Shown one piece after another: positions 14,688 to 24,010 of a stretch of 64,000 nt of DNA; the first letter of the stretch is position 1; the number at the start of each line of letters is the position of its first letter. The notes under the pieces are model-generated. The model worked only from the letters and a program-made list of their open reading frames with translations, had not been told where the DNA came from and made no database searches. The DNA comes from Paracoccus sp. DMF-8. GTDB taxonomy: Bacteria; Pseudomonadota; Alphaproteobacteria; Rhodobacterales; Rhodobacteraceae. The translations under genes were made by a program, and so were the position numbers. Where the stretch lies: contig NZ_JARJHL010000018.1 of the NCBI RefSeq assembly GCF_029309835.1, positions 177,278 through 241,277 on the forward strand, read 5' to 3'.

Positions 14688-17600
14688 TCACGCCAGCGCG
14701 GCGTCGCAGCGCGCGCAGGTCGCGGGATGGGCGTGGCTGCCGACATCCGGCAGGATCTTCCAGCAGCGTTCGCATTTTTCGCCATCCGCCGGTTCGAAAA
14801 CCACGCCGATGCCGGGGATTTCCGGCAGGCGAAAGGCCTCGTTCGGGGCGGGATCGGCGGTCAGCACCAGCGCCGAGGTGATGCAGACATCGGCGAAATC
14901 GCTGGTTTTCAGCGCGGCCAGAACCTCGGGGTCCTCGACATGGACGACCGGGGCGGCTTCCAGACTGGCGCCGATGGTCTTGTCCGTGCGCTTGATTTCC
15001 AGCGCGGCGGTGACGGCGCGGCGGGCGCGGCGGATCTGATCCCATTTCCGGGCCAGCGGTTCGTTCAGCCAGTCGGCGGGCGTCACCGGGAAATCCTGCA
15101 GGTGGATCGAACTGTCATCGCCGGGGAAGCGCGACAGCCAGACGTCCTCCATCGTAAAGGGCAGGATCGGGGCCAGCCATGTCGTCAGGCGGTGGAACAG
15201 GATGTCCAGCACCGTCCGGGCCGCACGGCGGCGGATGCTGTCCGGCGCATCGCAATACAGCGCATCCTTGCGGATATCGAAATAAAGCGAGGACAGATCG
15301 ACGGTCGCGAACTGGAACAGCGTCTGGAAGACCCCCTGGAAATCGTAAAGGTCATAGCCCTTGCGCACCTGATGGTCGATCTGCGCCAGCCGGTGCAGGA
15401 TCCATTGTTCCAGTTCCGGCATATCACCGGGCGCGACCTTTTCGGCGTCGTCAAAGCCCGACAGGTTCCCCAGCATGAAGCGCAGCGTGTTGCGCAGGCG
15501 CCGGTAGCTGTCGGCCGCGCCTTTCAGGATTTCCTTGCCGATGCGCAGATCGGCGGTGTAGTCCGATTGCGCCACCCAAAGCCGCAGGATATCGGCGCCA
15601 TATTCCTTGATCACATCGGCGGGCGCGACGGTATTGCCAAGCGATTTGGACATTTTCATGCCCTTTTCGTCCAGCGTGAAACCATGCGTCAGCACGCCCT
15701 TGTAAGGCGCGCGGCCCTTGGTCGCACAGGCTTGCAGCAAGGATGACTGGAACCAGCCGCGATGCTGGTCGGTGCCTTCCAGATACAGATCGGCGATGCC
15801 GTCGGGCGTGCCGTCAACTCGGTCGCGCAACACGAAAGCGTGGGTCGAGCCGGAATCGAACCAGACATCCAGCACATCCATGACCTGATCGTAATCGTCG
15901 GGGTTGGCGATCCCGTCCAGGATATGTGCCTTGAAATCCGTTTGATACCAGACATCTGCGCCGTCTTTCTCGAAGGCTTCGATGATGCGGTCGTTCAGAC
16001 GCTGGTCGCGCAGCAGGAAATCGGCATCGGTCGGACGCGCGCCTTTTTTCACGAAACAGGTCAGCGGCACGCCCCAAGCACGTTGACGCGACAGCACCCA
16101 ATCCGGGCGGCCTTCGACCATCGAAAAGATGCGGTTGCGGCCGGTCTGCGGCGTCCAGCGCACCAGCTTGTCAATACTGGTCAGCGCGCGCTGGCGGATG
16201 GTCGTGCCGAATTCGTTCATGCCATCGGTCAGATCGGTGTCGATGGCGGCGAACCATTGCGGCGTGTTGCGATAGATCAGCGGCGCTTTCGACCGCCAGC
16301 TATGCGGGTAGCTGTGTTTCAGTTTCCCCTTGGCCAGCAGCGCCCCGGCATAGGCCAGTTGCTTGATATTGCTGACATTCGCGGGACCTTCCTTGCCCGA
16401 GGGTTCGATGATCGCCTGACCGCCGAAGATCGGCAGATCGCTGCGGTAGCTGCCATCGGGTTCGACATTCCAGGTCATCGGCAGCTTGAATTTCAGGCCA
16501 AGCTGATAGTCGTCATCGCCGTGGCTGGGGGCGGTATGGACAAAGCCCGTGCCCGCTTCGTCCGTGACATGGTCGCCGGGCAACATGGGCACGTCATAAT
16601 CCCATTCACCGTTTCCGCCTTCGACGCCGCGATAGGGGTGGGCGAGGGTCATGCCGGCAAGTTCGTCTGTGGAAACCTCGCGCAAACGCTGCCAGCTTGT
16701 CGCTTTGGCGGATTGCATCACGCCTTCGGCCAGCGCATCCGCCAAAACCAGACGCTCACCTGTGATCGCCGTAGATTTTTCTTCGGCCCCGGTCACTTCA
16801 TAGAGGCCATAGGCAATCCCCGGACCGTAAGCCACGGCGCGGTTTTGCGGAATGGTCCAAGGGGTTGTAGTCCAAATCACGACCGACGAGGAGAGAATAT
16901 CCTCTTTCGTCTCCGCGATGACCTCGGCTTCAAGCCGCTGACCTTCCGCCGGGTCTACAGTGACAAGCTTGGTAACCTTGGCCTGATTGAGGTCGCCAAC
17001 CGCTTTGACCGGCTTAAACCGCACCCAGATCGTGTGGCTGGTGTGGTCGTGATATTCGACCTCTGCCTCGGCCAGCGCGGTCTGTTCGACGGGCGACCAC
17101 ATCACGGGTTTCGAACCCTGATACAGCGCGCCGTTCATCAAGAGCTTCATGAATTCCGCCGCGATCACCGCCTCGGCGTGATAGTTCATCGTCAGGTAAG
17201 GATCGTCCCAGTTGCCGATGACGCCAAGGCGCTTGAACTGCTCGCGCTGCGTTTCGACCCAGCCTTGGGCAAAGGCGCGGCATTCCTGACGGAATTCGAC
17301 GATATCGACGTCATCCTTGCGTTGCTGGCGTTCGCGGTATTGTTCTTCGATCTTCCATTCGATGGGCAGGCCGTGGCAGTCCCAGCCCGGCACATAGCGC
17401 GCATCACGGCCCATCATCTGCTGGCTGCGGGTGATGAAATCCTTCAGCACCTTGTTCAGCGCGTGGCCGATATGCAGGTTGCCGTTCGCATAGGGCGGGC
17501 CGTCATGCAGGATAAAGGGCGCGCGGCCCGGCTTGCGGCGCAGGCGGCCGTAGATATCCATCGCCTCCCACCGGGCCAGCCATTCCGGCTCGCGGGCAGG

Positions 17601-17699
17601 CAGGCCCGCGCGCATCGGAAAATCGGTTTCGGGCAGAAAGACGGTGTCGCGGTAATCGGGCGTCTCGGTTCGGGGCGCGTTCGGGGTGGTATCGCTCAT
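14688..17699 (-). CDS. ileS: isoleucyl-tRNA synthetase
   Basis: A class I aminoacyl-tRNA synthetase of 1003 residues. It has the HIGH motif (NLHIGHALNK), the editing (CP1) domain with TTTPWTIPQNRAV and PGDHVTDEAGTGFVHTAPSHG, the KMSKS motif (GMKMSKSLGN), an anticodon-binding domain, and a C-terminal zinc-finger with cysteines in CERCWKILP and CARCDAAL. The set of motifs is complete, so the enzyme should be active. The start at 17699 (MSDTTPNAPRTET) is preceded by AAAGGA; the longer in-frame reading to 17735 lacks one. About 140 bases with no gene separate it from bolA. Confidence 0.97.
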   Translation of the reverse strand: MSDTTPNAPRTETPDYRDTVFLPETDFPMRAGLPAREPEWLARWEAMDIYGRLRRKPGRAPFILHDGPPYANGNLHIGHALNKVLKDFITRSQQMMGRDARYVPGWDCHGLPIEWKIEEQYRERQQRKDDVDIVEFRQECRAFAQGWVETQREQFKRLGVIGNWDDPYLTMNYHAEAVIAAEFMKLLMNGALYQGSKPVMWSPVEQTALAEAEVEYHDHTSHTIWVRFKPVKAVGDLNQAKVTKLVTVDPAEGQRLEAEVIAETKEDILSSSVVIWTTTPWTIPQNRAVAYGPGIAYGLYEVTGAEEKSTAITGERLVLADALAEGVMQSAKATSWQRLREVSTDELAGMTLAHPYRGVEGGNGEWDYDVPMLPGDHVTDEAGTGFVHTAPSHGDDDYQLGLKFKLPMTWNVEPDGSYRSDLPIFGGQAIIEPSGKEGPANVSNIKQLAYAGALLAKGKLKHSYPHSWRSKAPLIYRNTPQWFAAIDTDLTDGMNEFGTTIRQRALTSIDKLVRWTPQTGRNRIFSMVEGRPDWVLSRQRAWGVPLTCFVKKGARPTDADFLLRDQRLNDRIIEAFEKDGADVWYQTDFKAHILDGIANPDDYDQVMDVLDVWFDSGSTHAFVLRDRVDGTPDGIADLYLEGTDQHRGWFQSSLLQACATKGRAPYKGVLTHGFTLDEKGMKMSKSLGNTVAPADVIKEYGADILRLWVAQSDYTADLRIGKEILKGAADSYRRLRNTLRFMLGNLSGFDDAEKVAPGDMPELEQWILHRLAQIDHQVRKGYDLYDFQGVFQTLFQFATVDLSSLYFDIRKDALYCDAPDSIRRRAARTVLDILFHRLTTWLAPILPFTMEDVWLSRFPGDDSSIHLQDFPVTPADWLNEPLARKWDQIRRARRAVTAALEIKRTDKTIGASLEAAPVVHVEDPEVLAALKTSDFADVCITSALVLTADPAPNEAFRLPEIPGIGVVFEPADGEKCERCWKILPDVGSHAHPATCARCDAALA

Positions 17700-17866
17700 A
17701 TGGCGGGAATCCTTTGGCAGACAGGCAGGCAGCAAGCATCCCGACGGCGAGGAACCCCTACGCCGCCGGGCGACTAATTCGTATGCTGCGGCCCGTCAGA
17801 AACATGGCTGCGGTTATAGGTAGACGCTGTCCAAGGTTCAAGCGGCGACAGGCGCAACCTCTTGCC

Positions 17867-18835
17867 TCAACCCCGTGCCGCCTGTTCCGAACGCAGCCGG
17901 ATTTCATGCAGCACGACGGAATGGAAATCGTTCAGGAAAACATGGCTCCAGATCTTCAGATAGCTGTTGAGCGGGGTCGAGACGCGATAGCGCGTCGTCA
18001 GCACCAGCCTTGTGCGCTGGTCGTCCAGAGGCTCCAGCACATATTCACCGCTGGCGAGTTTCAGATAGGGGCTGTCCACGCGGATATGATCGTCGATGCC
18101 GGGCGGGATGGACTGCGGGTCGAAGCCGAAATCCCAGACCAGACGCCGGTTCAGGTCCCATTCGGTGATGATCTCGCGAAAGGTGACGCCCTTGGTCCAT
18201 GTCAGGTGGCGGACGGCGCCCTTGCCCTGACCCTCGATCCGGGCATCCAAAGGCTGCGGCACCTGCAGGACACCGTGGCTGAAGGTCCATGGCAGGCGGC
18301 TTGCGTCGATGTCGGGGATCTCGACGGTATGGTCCCAGATCACATGCGCGGGGGCTGCGATCTCGATCACCGTGGTCACGGAACCCAAGTGGTCGGGCCA
18401 TGCCACCATCGCGTCCAGGGGCAGCGCCAGCAGGGGCAGGGCGGCGAACATGGAAACCGTATTGCGCCGCGCCTGCCGCGTCACCCACAGCCGCGTCACC
18501 CAGCACCCCAGGGCGGACGCAGGCAGGTAGATCGGCGTCACCATGACCATGCAGATGACCCCCTCTCCGGCAAGGACGGCCAGCACGACGAACAGGACGG
18601 CAAAGGCGCCCCAGCTCAGCAGGATGGAATCGAACAGGGGGCGGCGTGCCTGCGGGTCGAGCAGCGCCGCCGACAGGCTGCCGATGGCCATGGGCAGCAG
18701 CACCATGCCCGACAGCGCCGGCAGAAAGCCGCGATAGGGTTGCCAGATGATCGCGTAAAGCAGCAAGCCATAGATCAGCAGGATGGGCACGACCAGCTTC
18801 AGTCGCGCCAGCAATGGGGCTGCGGCGGTGAACAT
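17867..18835 (-). CDS. membrane protein with C-terminal SRPBCC-like domain
   Basis: About 322 residues. The first 150 contain four hydrophobic segments (for example KLVVPILLIYGLLLYAII, FLPALSGMVLLPMAIG, FAVLFVVLAVLAGEGVI and MFAALPLLALPLDAMVAW). The rest reads as a SRPBCC (polyketide cyclase-like) domain: SVTTVIEIAAPAHVIWDHTVEIPDI opens the fold, and TWTKGVTFREIITEWDLNRRLVWDF with LVLTTRYRVST continues it. The domain probably lies on the cytoplasmic or periplasmic face and may bind a lipid-like ligand; function unknown. Start ATG 18835 has AAGGAT seven bases before it. It is divergent from the truncated haemoglobin gene. Confidence 0.72.
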   Translation of the reverse strand: MFTAAAPLLARLKLVVPILLIYGLLLYAIIWQPYRGFLPALSGMVLLPMAIGSLSAALLDPQARRPLFDSILLSWGAFAVLFVVLAVLAGEGVICMVMVTPIYLPASALGCWVTRLWVTRQARRNTVSMFAALPLLALPLDAMVAWPDHLGSVTTVIEIAAPAHVIWDHTVEIPDIDASRLPWTFSHGVLQVPQPLDARIEGQGKGAVRHLTWTKGVTFREIITEWDLNRRLVWDFGFDPQSIPPGIDDHIRVDSPYLKLASGEYVLEPLDDQRTRLVLTTRYRVSTPLNSYLKIWSHVFLNDFHSVVLHEIRLRSEQAARG

Positions 18836-18920
18836 CGGGGATCCTTGCAATCATGGCGGCCGTCTTCTGCGACGGTTTGCCAGCTTGCTGCCGGAAAGGA
18901 CAGGCTTATGCTGCGTCATC

Positions 18921-19322
18921 ATGAACATGGCGCGTTTCGACATCACCCCCGAACAGATCGACCGTGTCGTCGCGGTGTTTTACGGCGCGATCCGGCGGCA
19001 TGAGGTGCTGGGCCCGGTTTTCGCCAATCACGTCAGCGACTGGCCCGAGCATGAGGAAAAGATCGCCCGTTTCTGGCGCAATGCGATCCTGCGTCAGGGC
19101 GGATATGACGGCAATCCGATGCGGGTCCATATGCAGGCGGGCGATGTCCGGGCGGAACATTTCGCGCCCTGGCTGGCGCTGTTCGACGAAACCCTGCGCC
19201 GCACCCTGCCAGAGCCTCAGGCGCGGGTCTGGTCGGCCCTGGCCCATCGCATCGGCGCGGGGCTGCGCATGGGGGTGCAGGACCTGCGCGACCGCCCGCC
19301 GGGGCCGCCGGTCCTGCGCTGA
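18921..19322 (+). CDS. group III truncated haemoglobin
   Basis: About 133 residues with the pattern of group III (trHbP) truncated haemoglobins: MARFDITPEQIDRVVAVFYGAIRRHEVLGPVF at the start (A/B helices), KIARFWRNAILRQGGYDGNPM, then HMQAGDVRAEHFAPWLALFDETL, where the histidine of EHF is the likely proximal heme ligand. Such proteins bind oxygen or NO and are often linked to microaerobic or nitrosative stress. Either ATG 18921 or ATG 18927 could be the start. The gene is divergent from the membrane SRPBCC gene, 85 bases away. Confidence 0.85.
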   Translation: MNMARFDITPEQIDRVVAVFYGAIRRHEVLGPVFANHVSDWPEHEEKIARFWRNAILRQGGYDGNPMRVHMQAGDVRAEHFAPWLALFDETLRRTLPEPQARVWSALAHRIGAGLRMGVQDLRDRPPGPPVLR

Positions 19323-19480
19323 TCGTCATGCGATGCGTGCGCCCGGACCGTGGAAGCCCCGGACCGTAGGGACAGGGCCGCAGGGGGAATGGTCGCGACG
19401 GACCGCTGAGGTGCAGTCCGATATTTTCCCAAGGGCTGCTGCCCCACACGGCGCACGGCAGGGCCGCCCGGTGCGCAGGC

Positions 19481-20113
19481 TCAGACGCGCGGCGGGCGGG
19501 GTTTGTAGACGGGCAGTTTCCAGCCCCAGACCATGCTGCCCGCGCGCATGGCAAAGGTGGTCAGCGCGCAGCCCAGCATGGCCCATGACGCCGACAGCCC
19601 CAGCCCATGCAGGGCCAGCGCGGCGACCGCGCCGGCGAAGGCCGCAGTCAGATACAACTCGCCCTGTTTCAAAACCAGCGGCACCTCGTTTGAAATCACA
19701 TCGCGCATCAACCCGCCAAGCGAGCCGGTAATGACGCCCGCCATGGCGACGATCACCGGGCCGAACCCTGCGTCGATGGCATAATCCACGCCCGAGGGCA
19801 CGGCGATCGACAGCGCCAGCGCATCGAACCACAGCAGCGCGCGATAGCGGCTTTCCAGCCGGTGCGCGGTCAGAAAGACGATCACCGCCGCCACGGTCGC
19901 GACAAGGATCAGGCTGGGTCGGGCCACCCAGAAGATTTCCTCGCGCCCCAGCAAGAGGTCGCGGACCGTGCCGCCGCCGACCGCCGTCAGCACGGCAAAG
20001 AACATGAAGCCGACCAGATCAAGCTGGCCCCGGCTGGCGACCAGCGCGCCCGACAGCGCAAAGACAAAGACCGAGCCGTAATCCAGCGCGATCTGCAGAT
20101 CCGACAGGATCAC
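19481..20113 (-). CDS. TRIC-type cation channel (UPF0126/YadS family)
   Basis: A 210-residue membrane protein with two repeats of three helices, each carrying the family's glycine-rich signature followed by RD: AVGGGTVRDLLLG in the first repeat and GSLGGLMRDVI in the second. Bacterial TRIC proteins form homotrimeric cation channels. The start codon is GTG at 20113, overlapping the stop of rnhA as GTGA, so the two are translationally coupled. It is the last gene of the minus-strand group that begins with the flavin reductase, and it converges with the truncated haemoglobin gene. Confidence 0.9.
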   Translation of the reverse strand: MILSDLQIALDYGSVFVFALSGALVASRGQLDLVGFMFFAVLTAVGGGTVRDLLLGREEIFWVARPSLILVATVAAVIVFLTAHRLESRYRALLWFDALALSIAVPSGVDYAIDAGFGPVIVAMAGVITGSLGGLMRDVISNEVPLVLKQGELYLTAAFAGAVAALALHGLGLSASWAMLGCALTTFAMRAGSMVWGWKLPVYKPRPPRV

Positions 20114-20586
20114 GATGCGGCCTTTGCCGGTTTGGCGGGCTTGAACGGCGCCATGCCTGCCCGCGCCAGCTCATCCGCGCGTTCGTTTTCGGGATGGCCT
20201 GCATGGCCCTTGATCCATTCCCGGGTGACCTTGTGGCGCGCCTGCGCCTGATCCAGCCGTTGCCACAGATCGACATTCTTGACCGGCTTGCGGTCGGCGG
20301 TTTTCCAGCCGTTGCGCTTCCAGCCGTGCATCCATTGGGAAATGCCGTTCTTCACATAGGCGCTGTCGGTGGTGACGGTGATTTCCGTGGGCCGGGTCAG
20401 GGTTTCCAGCGCGGAAATCGCGGCCAGCAGTTCCATCCGGTTGTTGGTGGTATCGGGCTCGCCGCCGGACAGTTCGCGTTCCTTGACGATCTCGTCGCCG
20501 TTCAGGGCGCGCATCAGCACCCCCCAGCCTCCGGGGCCGGGGTTGCCGGAACAGGCCCCGTCGGTCCATGCGAACAGCCGGGTCAT
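20110..20586 (-). CDS. rnhA: ribonuclease HI
   Basis: A 158-residue RNase HI that cleaves RNA in RNA-DNA hybrids. All four catalytic acidic positions are visible: D in WTDGACSGNPGPGGWG, E in NNRMELLAA, D in VTTDSAYVKNG, and D in NERADELAR, plus the histidine in IKGHAGHPENE. The basic handle WMHGWKRNGWK is present. The start is ATG 20586 (MTRLFAWTDG); a longer in-frame reading adds 50 residues unlike the family. It lies 67 bases after the GST gene and overlaps the TRIC gene. Confidence 0.96.
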   Translation of the reverse strand: MTRLFAWTDGACSGNPGPGGWGVLMRALNGDEIVKERELSGGEPDTTNNRMELLAAISALETLTRPTEITVTTDSAYVKNGISQWMHGWKRNGWKTADRKPVKNVDLWQRLDQAQARHKVTREWIKGHAGHPENERADELARAGMAPFKPAKPAKAAS

Positions 20587-20653
20587 GCGCGTGACGCCAG
20601 CGAGGTATGGATCGCCCCGACCAGCGGGGCGGGGCGGACGACGACATCCCGGC

Positions 20654-21259
20654 TCATGCGAAAAGCTCCTGATAGCCGGGCAGGGCGGCGATGCGCGCGC
20701 ACCAGCGCCGGATGGCGGGAAAGCGCGCCATGTCATAGCCGCCGCGTTCCTCGGCGGTGTGGGTATAGGCGTAAAGGCAGATATCGGCCAGGCTCATGCC
20801 GCCATCGACCAGCCAGTCACGGCCGGACAGGTGCTGTTCCATCATGCCCAGGATCTGATGGCCGCGATCCAGCAGGTCCGCCAGCCGCTCCGGCGTCACC
20901 AAATGCGCGCGCGAGGGGTAGTTGCGCAGCGCGGCGCGCACCGCGATCACCCCCTCATGCTGGTTCTGTTCCCAGAACATCCACGCCGTCATCTGCGCCT
21001 GATGAAAGGGATCGGCGGGGATCAGGTGGCTGCCCTGCGCCAGATACAGCAGGATCGCGTTGGATTCGGGCAGCAGGCGGCCACTGTCCAGTTCCAGCAC
21101 CGGCACCTTGCCAAAGGGTAGGCGGCCATCCGCGCGCGCCTGCGCGATTTCGAGGGTCGCATCTTCGCAATCCACGATCTCGCAGGGCAGGTCCAGCAGG
21201 GACAGCAGCAGCCGGACCTTATAGCTGTTGCCGGAGGAGGGCATCGAATAAAGTTTCAT
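20654..21259 (-). CDS. glutathione S-transferase family protein
   Basis: A 201-residue GST: thioredoxin-like N-terminal domain (KLYSMPSSGNSYKVRLLLSLL, with GKVPVLELDSGRLLPESNAILLYLA containing the cis-proline and the ES pair that holds glutathione) and an all-helical C-terminal domain ending in FPAIRRWCARIAALPGYQ. The serine/asparagine around residues 8-12 is the likely catalytic site, as in beta- or nu-like bacterial GSTs. The substrate is unknown. It sits between DUF1330 and rnhA on the same strand. Confidence 0.9.
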   Translation of the reverse strand: MKLYSMPSSGNSYKVRLLLSLLDLPCEIVDCEDATLEIAQARADGRLPFGKVPVLELDSGRLLPESNAILLYLAQGSHLIPADPFHQAQMTAWMFWEQNQHEGVIAVRAALRNYPSRAHLVTPERLADLLDRGHQILGMMEQHLSGRDWLVDGGMSLADICLYAYTHTAEERGGYDMARFPAIRRWCARIAALPGYQELFA

Positions 21260-21328
21260 CCCCGAAATCTACCCCAAGCCCATGCCCCGCGCCAGAGCGT
21301 TCGGCGCGGGGCCGGGGCTGCTTCGTGC

Positions 21329-21658
21329 CTATTCCGGTTTGGGCAGATAGGGGATCGTCCCGGCGATGTCGCTGTCGTCGATCAGGCGGAAATGGCTGAC
21401 CGAACCGTCCTGACGCGCCTTGCCGAAAGGCGCATATTCGGGGTCATTGGCAAAGGCCAGCGCCTCGTCGCGGGTCGGGAACTGGATCAGCGCGATCAGG
21501 GTCACATCGGTCGGCGTGCCTTCCAGCGTTTCGATCCTGCCGCTGCGCGACAGGTAGCGGCCATTGTGCCGGGCGGCGATGTCATGGACGCGGGCGGCGT
21601 AATCCGGGATCCATGCGTCATCGGTGACCTTGACCTCGGCAATCAGAAAGACGGTCAT
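21329..21658 (-). CDS. DUF1330 domain protein
   Basis: About 109 residues of the ferredoxin-like DUF1330 fold: MTVFLIAEVKVTDDAWIPDYAARVHDIAARHNGRYLSR, then LEGTPTDVTLIALIQFPTRDEALAFANDPEYAPFGKAR. Family members are small dimeric alpha-beta barrel proteins of unknown role. I take ATG 21658 rather than the in-frame codon nine positions upstream, since the conserved block starts at MTVFLIAEV. It follows ispH by about 140 bases on the same strand. Confidence 0.85.
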   Translation of the reverse strand: MTVFLIAEVKVTDDAWIPDYAARVHDIAARHNGRYLSRSGRIETLEGTPTDVTLIALIQFPTRDEALAFANDPEYAPFGKARQDGSVSHFRLIDDSDIAGTIPYLPKPE

Positions 21659-21796
21659 TCTGGCTTTTCCTCCCTTTTTGGGCACCGCCTTGGGGACCGG
21701 CGGCGGGGACAGCCTAGAGGGGCGGCGGGCGGTTGCGCAAACGAAACAGATCCGCCGGGCCTGCGACTTTGGTCGGGTCAGGCCGGTCTGGTCGGG

Positions 21797-22759
21797 TCAG
21801 GCGGGGCTGCGCAGCAGGCGCGGCACCTTGAATTCGATGTTTTCCTGCGCGGTCTCGACCAGTTCCACGGTCACGTCGTAACGGTCGCGAAAGGCGTCGA
21901 TCACCTCATTGACCAGCACCTCGGGGGCGCTGGCGCCTGCGGTGACGCCGACGGCGCGGGCGCCCTGAATGGCGCGCCAGTCGATCTGATCGGCGCGCAT
22001 CACCAGCTGCGAATAATCGCAGCCCGCCGCGCGCCCGACCTCGACCAGACGGCGCGAGTTCGACGAATTCGGCGCCCCGATCACCAGCAGCGCGTCGATC
22101 AGCGGCGCGATCCGTTTCACCGCTGCCTGTCGGTTGGTGGTGGCGTAACAGATATCTTCCTTGCCCGGCCCGATGATCATCGGAAAGCGCGTCTGCAGGG
22201 CGCGGACGATTTCGGCGGTGTCATCGACCGACAGCGTGGTCTGGGTGATGAAGGCCAGCCGTTCGGGGTCGCGGGGCGTGATGGTGGCGACGTCTTCGAC
22301 GGTTTCGACCAGCAGCACCTCGCCCACGGGCAACTGGCCCATGGTGCCCAGAACCTCGGGGTGGCCGGCATGGCCGATCATCACCATCTGAAGGCCCGCG
22401 TCGTGGTGGCGCGCCGCCTCGTTATGGACCTTGGTGACCAGCGGGCAGGTGGCGTCGACATGGATCATGTTGCGCCGCTGCGCCTCGATCGGGACGGCTT
22501 TGGGGACGCCATGGGCCGAAAAGATCACCGGGCGGTCATCGGGGCATTCGTCCAGTTCCTCGACAAAGACGGCGCCCTTGTCGCGCAACCCGTCGACGAC
22601 GAATTTATTGTGGACGATTTCATGGCGGACATAGACCGGGGCGCCCCATTTTTCCAGCGCAAGCTCGACAATCTTGATGGCGCGGTCCACGCCCGCGCAG
22701 TAGCCGCGCGGGGCGGCCAGATAGAGGGTCAGGGCGGTGGTCGGGTTGGTCGCGGTCAT
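21797..22759 (-). CDS. ispH: 4-hydroxy-3-methylbut-2-enyl diphosphate reductase
   Basis: About 320 residues. IspH is the last enzyme of the MEP isoprenoid pathway and makes IPP and DMAPP using a [4Fe-4S] cluster. The three cluster cysteines are in RGYCAGVDRAI, DATCPLVTKVH and DICYATTNRQ. Substrate-binding histidines appear in VYVRHEIVHNKFVV and GHAGHPEV, along with the APNSSNSRRL block and the catalytic glutamate in the GYCAGV...E region family pattern. A GTG and two ATG codons compete for the start (22768, 22765, 22759); AGGTGA placed before 22759 favours that one. ispG, the preceding step, is at the other end of the window. Confidence 0.96.
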   Translation of the reverse strand: MTATNPTTALTLYLAAPRGYCAGVDRAIKIVELALEKWGAPVYVRHEIVHNKFVVDGLRDKGAVFVEELDECPDDRPVIFSAHGVPKAVPIEAQRRNMIHVDATCPLVTKVHNEAARHHDAGLQMVMIGHAGHPEVLGTMGQLPVGEVLLVETVEDVATITPRDPERLAFITQTTLSVDDTAEIVRALQTRFPMIIGPGKEDICYATTNRQAAVKRIAPLIDALLVIGAPNSSNSRRLVEVGRAAGCDYSQLVMRADQIDWRAIQGARAVGVTAGASAPEVLVNEVIDAFRDRYDVTVELVETAQENIEFKVPRLLRSPA

Positions 22760-22820
22760 GGCCATCACCTATTGCGCCTGCGCGCCCCGTGCAATGGGGG
22801 CGCGGTCACATTGCTGTCCG

Positions 22821-23402
22821 TCAGTCGTCAAAGCTGGTCAGGGCATAGACATCGACGCCCGAACCTTCCAGCAGGGCGCGGCCGCCCAGATCGGGCAGGT
22901 CGATGACAAAGGCGCAGCCGACGACCTCGGCCCCCAGCCTTTCGCACAGCCGGATCGCCGCGCGGGCGGTGCCGCCGGTCGCCAGCAGGTCATCGACGAT
23001 CAGCACCTGATCGCCCGGTTGCAGGGCGTCGTCGTGGATTTCCATCACCGCCTCGCCATATTCCAGCGCATAGGCTTCGGACAGGACGGCGCCGGGCAGC
23101 TTGCCCTTTTTGCGGATCGGGACGAAACCGACGGTCAACTGATGCGCCACCGCGCCCCCAAGGATGAAACCCCGCGCCTCAAGGCCCACGACCTTGTCGA
23201 TCCGCGTGCCCGCATAGGGGGTCAGCAACTGGTCGACCGCCATGCGAAAGCCGCGCGCATCGGCGAAAAGCGTGGTGACATCGCGGAACTTGATGCCTTC
23301 CTTCGGGAAATCGACGATGGTGCGGATGTAATCCTTGACGGTCTTCGGGTCCTGCCTGCGGTTCTGGGCGGCAGATGCGACTGGTGCGTTCGGGACAGTC
23401 AT
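22821..23402 (-). CDS. apt: adenine phosphoribosyltransferase
   Basis: A 193-residue purine salvage enzyme that converts adenine plus PRPP to AMP. Motifs include DYIRTIVDFPKEGIKFRDVT at the N-terminus, GLEARGFILGGAVA, the RKKGKLPG flap with YALEYGE, and the PRPP loop VLIVDDLLATGGTA. All are intact. Its start overlaps the stop of the flavin reductase gene as ATGA, so the two are translationally coupled. ispH follows 61 bases later. Confidence 0.97.
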   Translation of the reverse strand: MTVPNAPVASAAQNRRQDPKTVKDYIRTIVDFPKEGIKFRDVTTLFADARGFRMAVDQLLTPYAGTRIDKVVGLEARGFILGGAVAHQLTVGFVPIRKKGKLPGAVLSEAYALEYGEAVMEIHDDALQPGDQVLIVDDLLATGGTARAAIRLCERLGAEVVGCAFVIDLPDLGGRALLEGSGVDVYALTSFDD

Positions 23403-24010
23403 GGGCGCTCCATTTCAAAGGTTTCGCGGGGCGCTGTGTAATCCTTGTAGCCAAGCCGCGCCAGCCAGCCGTTGCGGCGCAGGTCGAAAATACCCCCGGT
23501 CAGGCAATCGTCGCGCAGATGGATGCCGGTGACGACGCCAAGCGCCATGTAATTCGCATCGCCCGCCAGACGCACGATTCGGGTCAGCCGGCATTCCAGC
23601 GCAGCGGCGGCATCGGCCACGCGCGGGCAGTCGATGGTTTCGCATTCGGCAGAGGCGATGGCGCAGGCCTGAAACTCGCTGACCCCGGCGGGCAGGGGGG
23701 CGGAACTGGCATTGACCAGATCGCGCATCGCCCCATCTGCGATGTTCACGCAAAAGACATGCGTTTCGGCAATCTGGGCCATGCTGTCCTTGGTGCCGGG
23801 TCCCATGTCTCCGGACCGGTCGGGCTTGGTGCTGGTCGAACAGAACATCACCTGCGGCGGCACATAGGCCGTCGCGTTGAAGAATGAATAGGGCGCCAGA
23901 TTGTCGCCATGCGCCCCACGGGTCGAAATCCAGCCGATCGGGCGGGGTGCGACGATGGCGCTGAACGGGTTATGCGGCAGGCCGTGGCCATCCTGGGGGC
24001 GGTAGAACAT
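23399..24010 (-). CDS. flavin reductase-like (FMN-binding split barrel) protein
   Basis: About 203 residues: FYRPQDGHGLPHNPFSAIVAPRPIGWISTRG, NLAPYSFFNATAYVPPQVMFCST, then DSMAQIAETHVFCVNI and a C-terminal half with GVVTGIHLRDDCLT. This is the flavin reductase-like FMN-binding split-barrel family seen in flavoprotein oxidoreductases; the exact substrate is unknown. The ATG at 24010 has AAAGGAT about nine bases before it. A longer in-frame reading to 24190 adds a proline/glycine-rich stretch without family character. Coupled to apt by ATGA. Confidence 0.88.
   Translation of the reverse strand: MFYRPQDGHGLPHNPFSAIVAPRPIGWISTRGAHGDNLAPYSFFNATAYVPPQVMFCSTSTKPDRSGDMGPGTKDSMAQIAETHVFCVNIADGAMRDLVNASSAPLPAGVSEFQACAIASAECETIDCPRVADAAAALECRLTRIVRLAGDANYMALGVVTGIHLRDDCLTGGIFDLRRNGWLARLGYKDYTAPRETFEMERP

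Noticed and set aside
15762..17777. A plus-strand frame of 671 codons opposite ileS
   Set aside because: ileS is complete and conserved on the minus strand; no motif supports the shadow frame.
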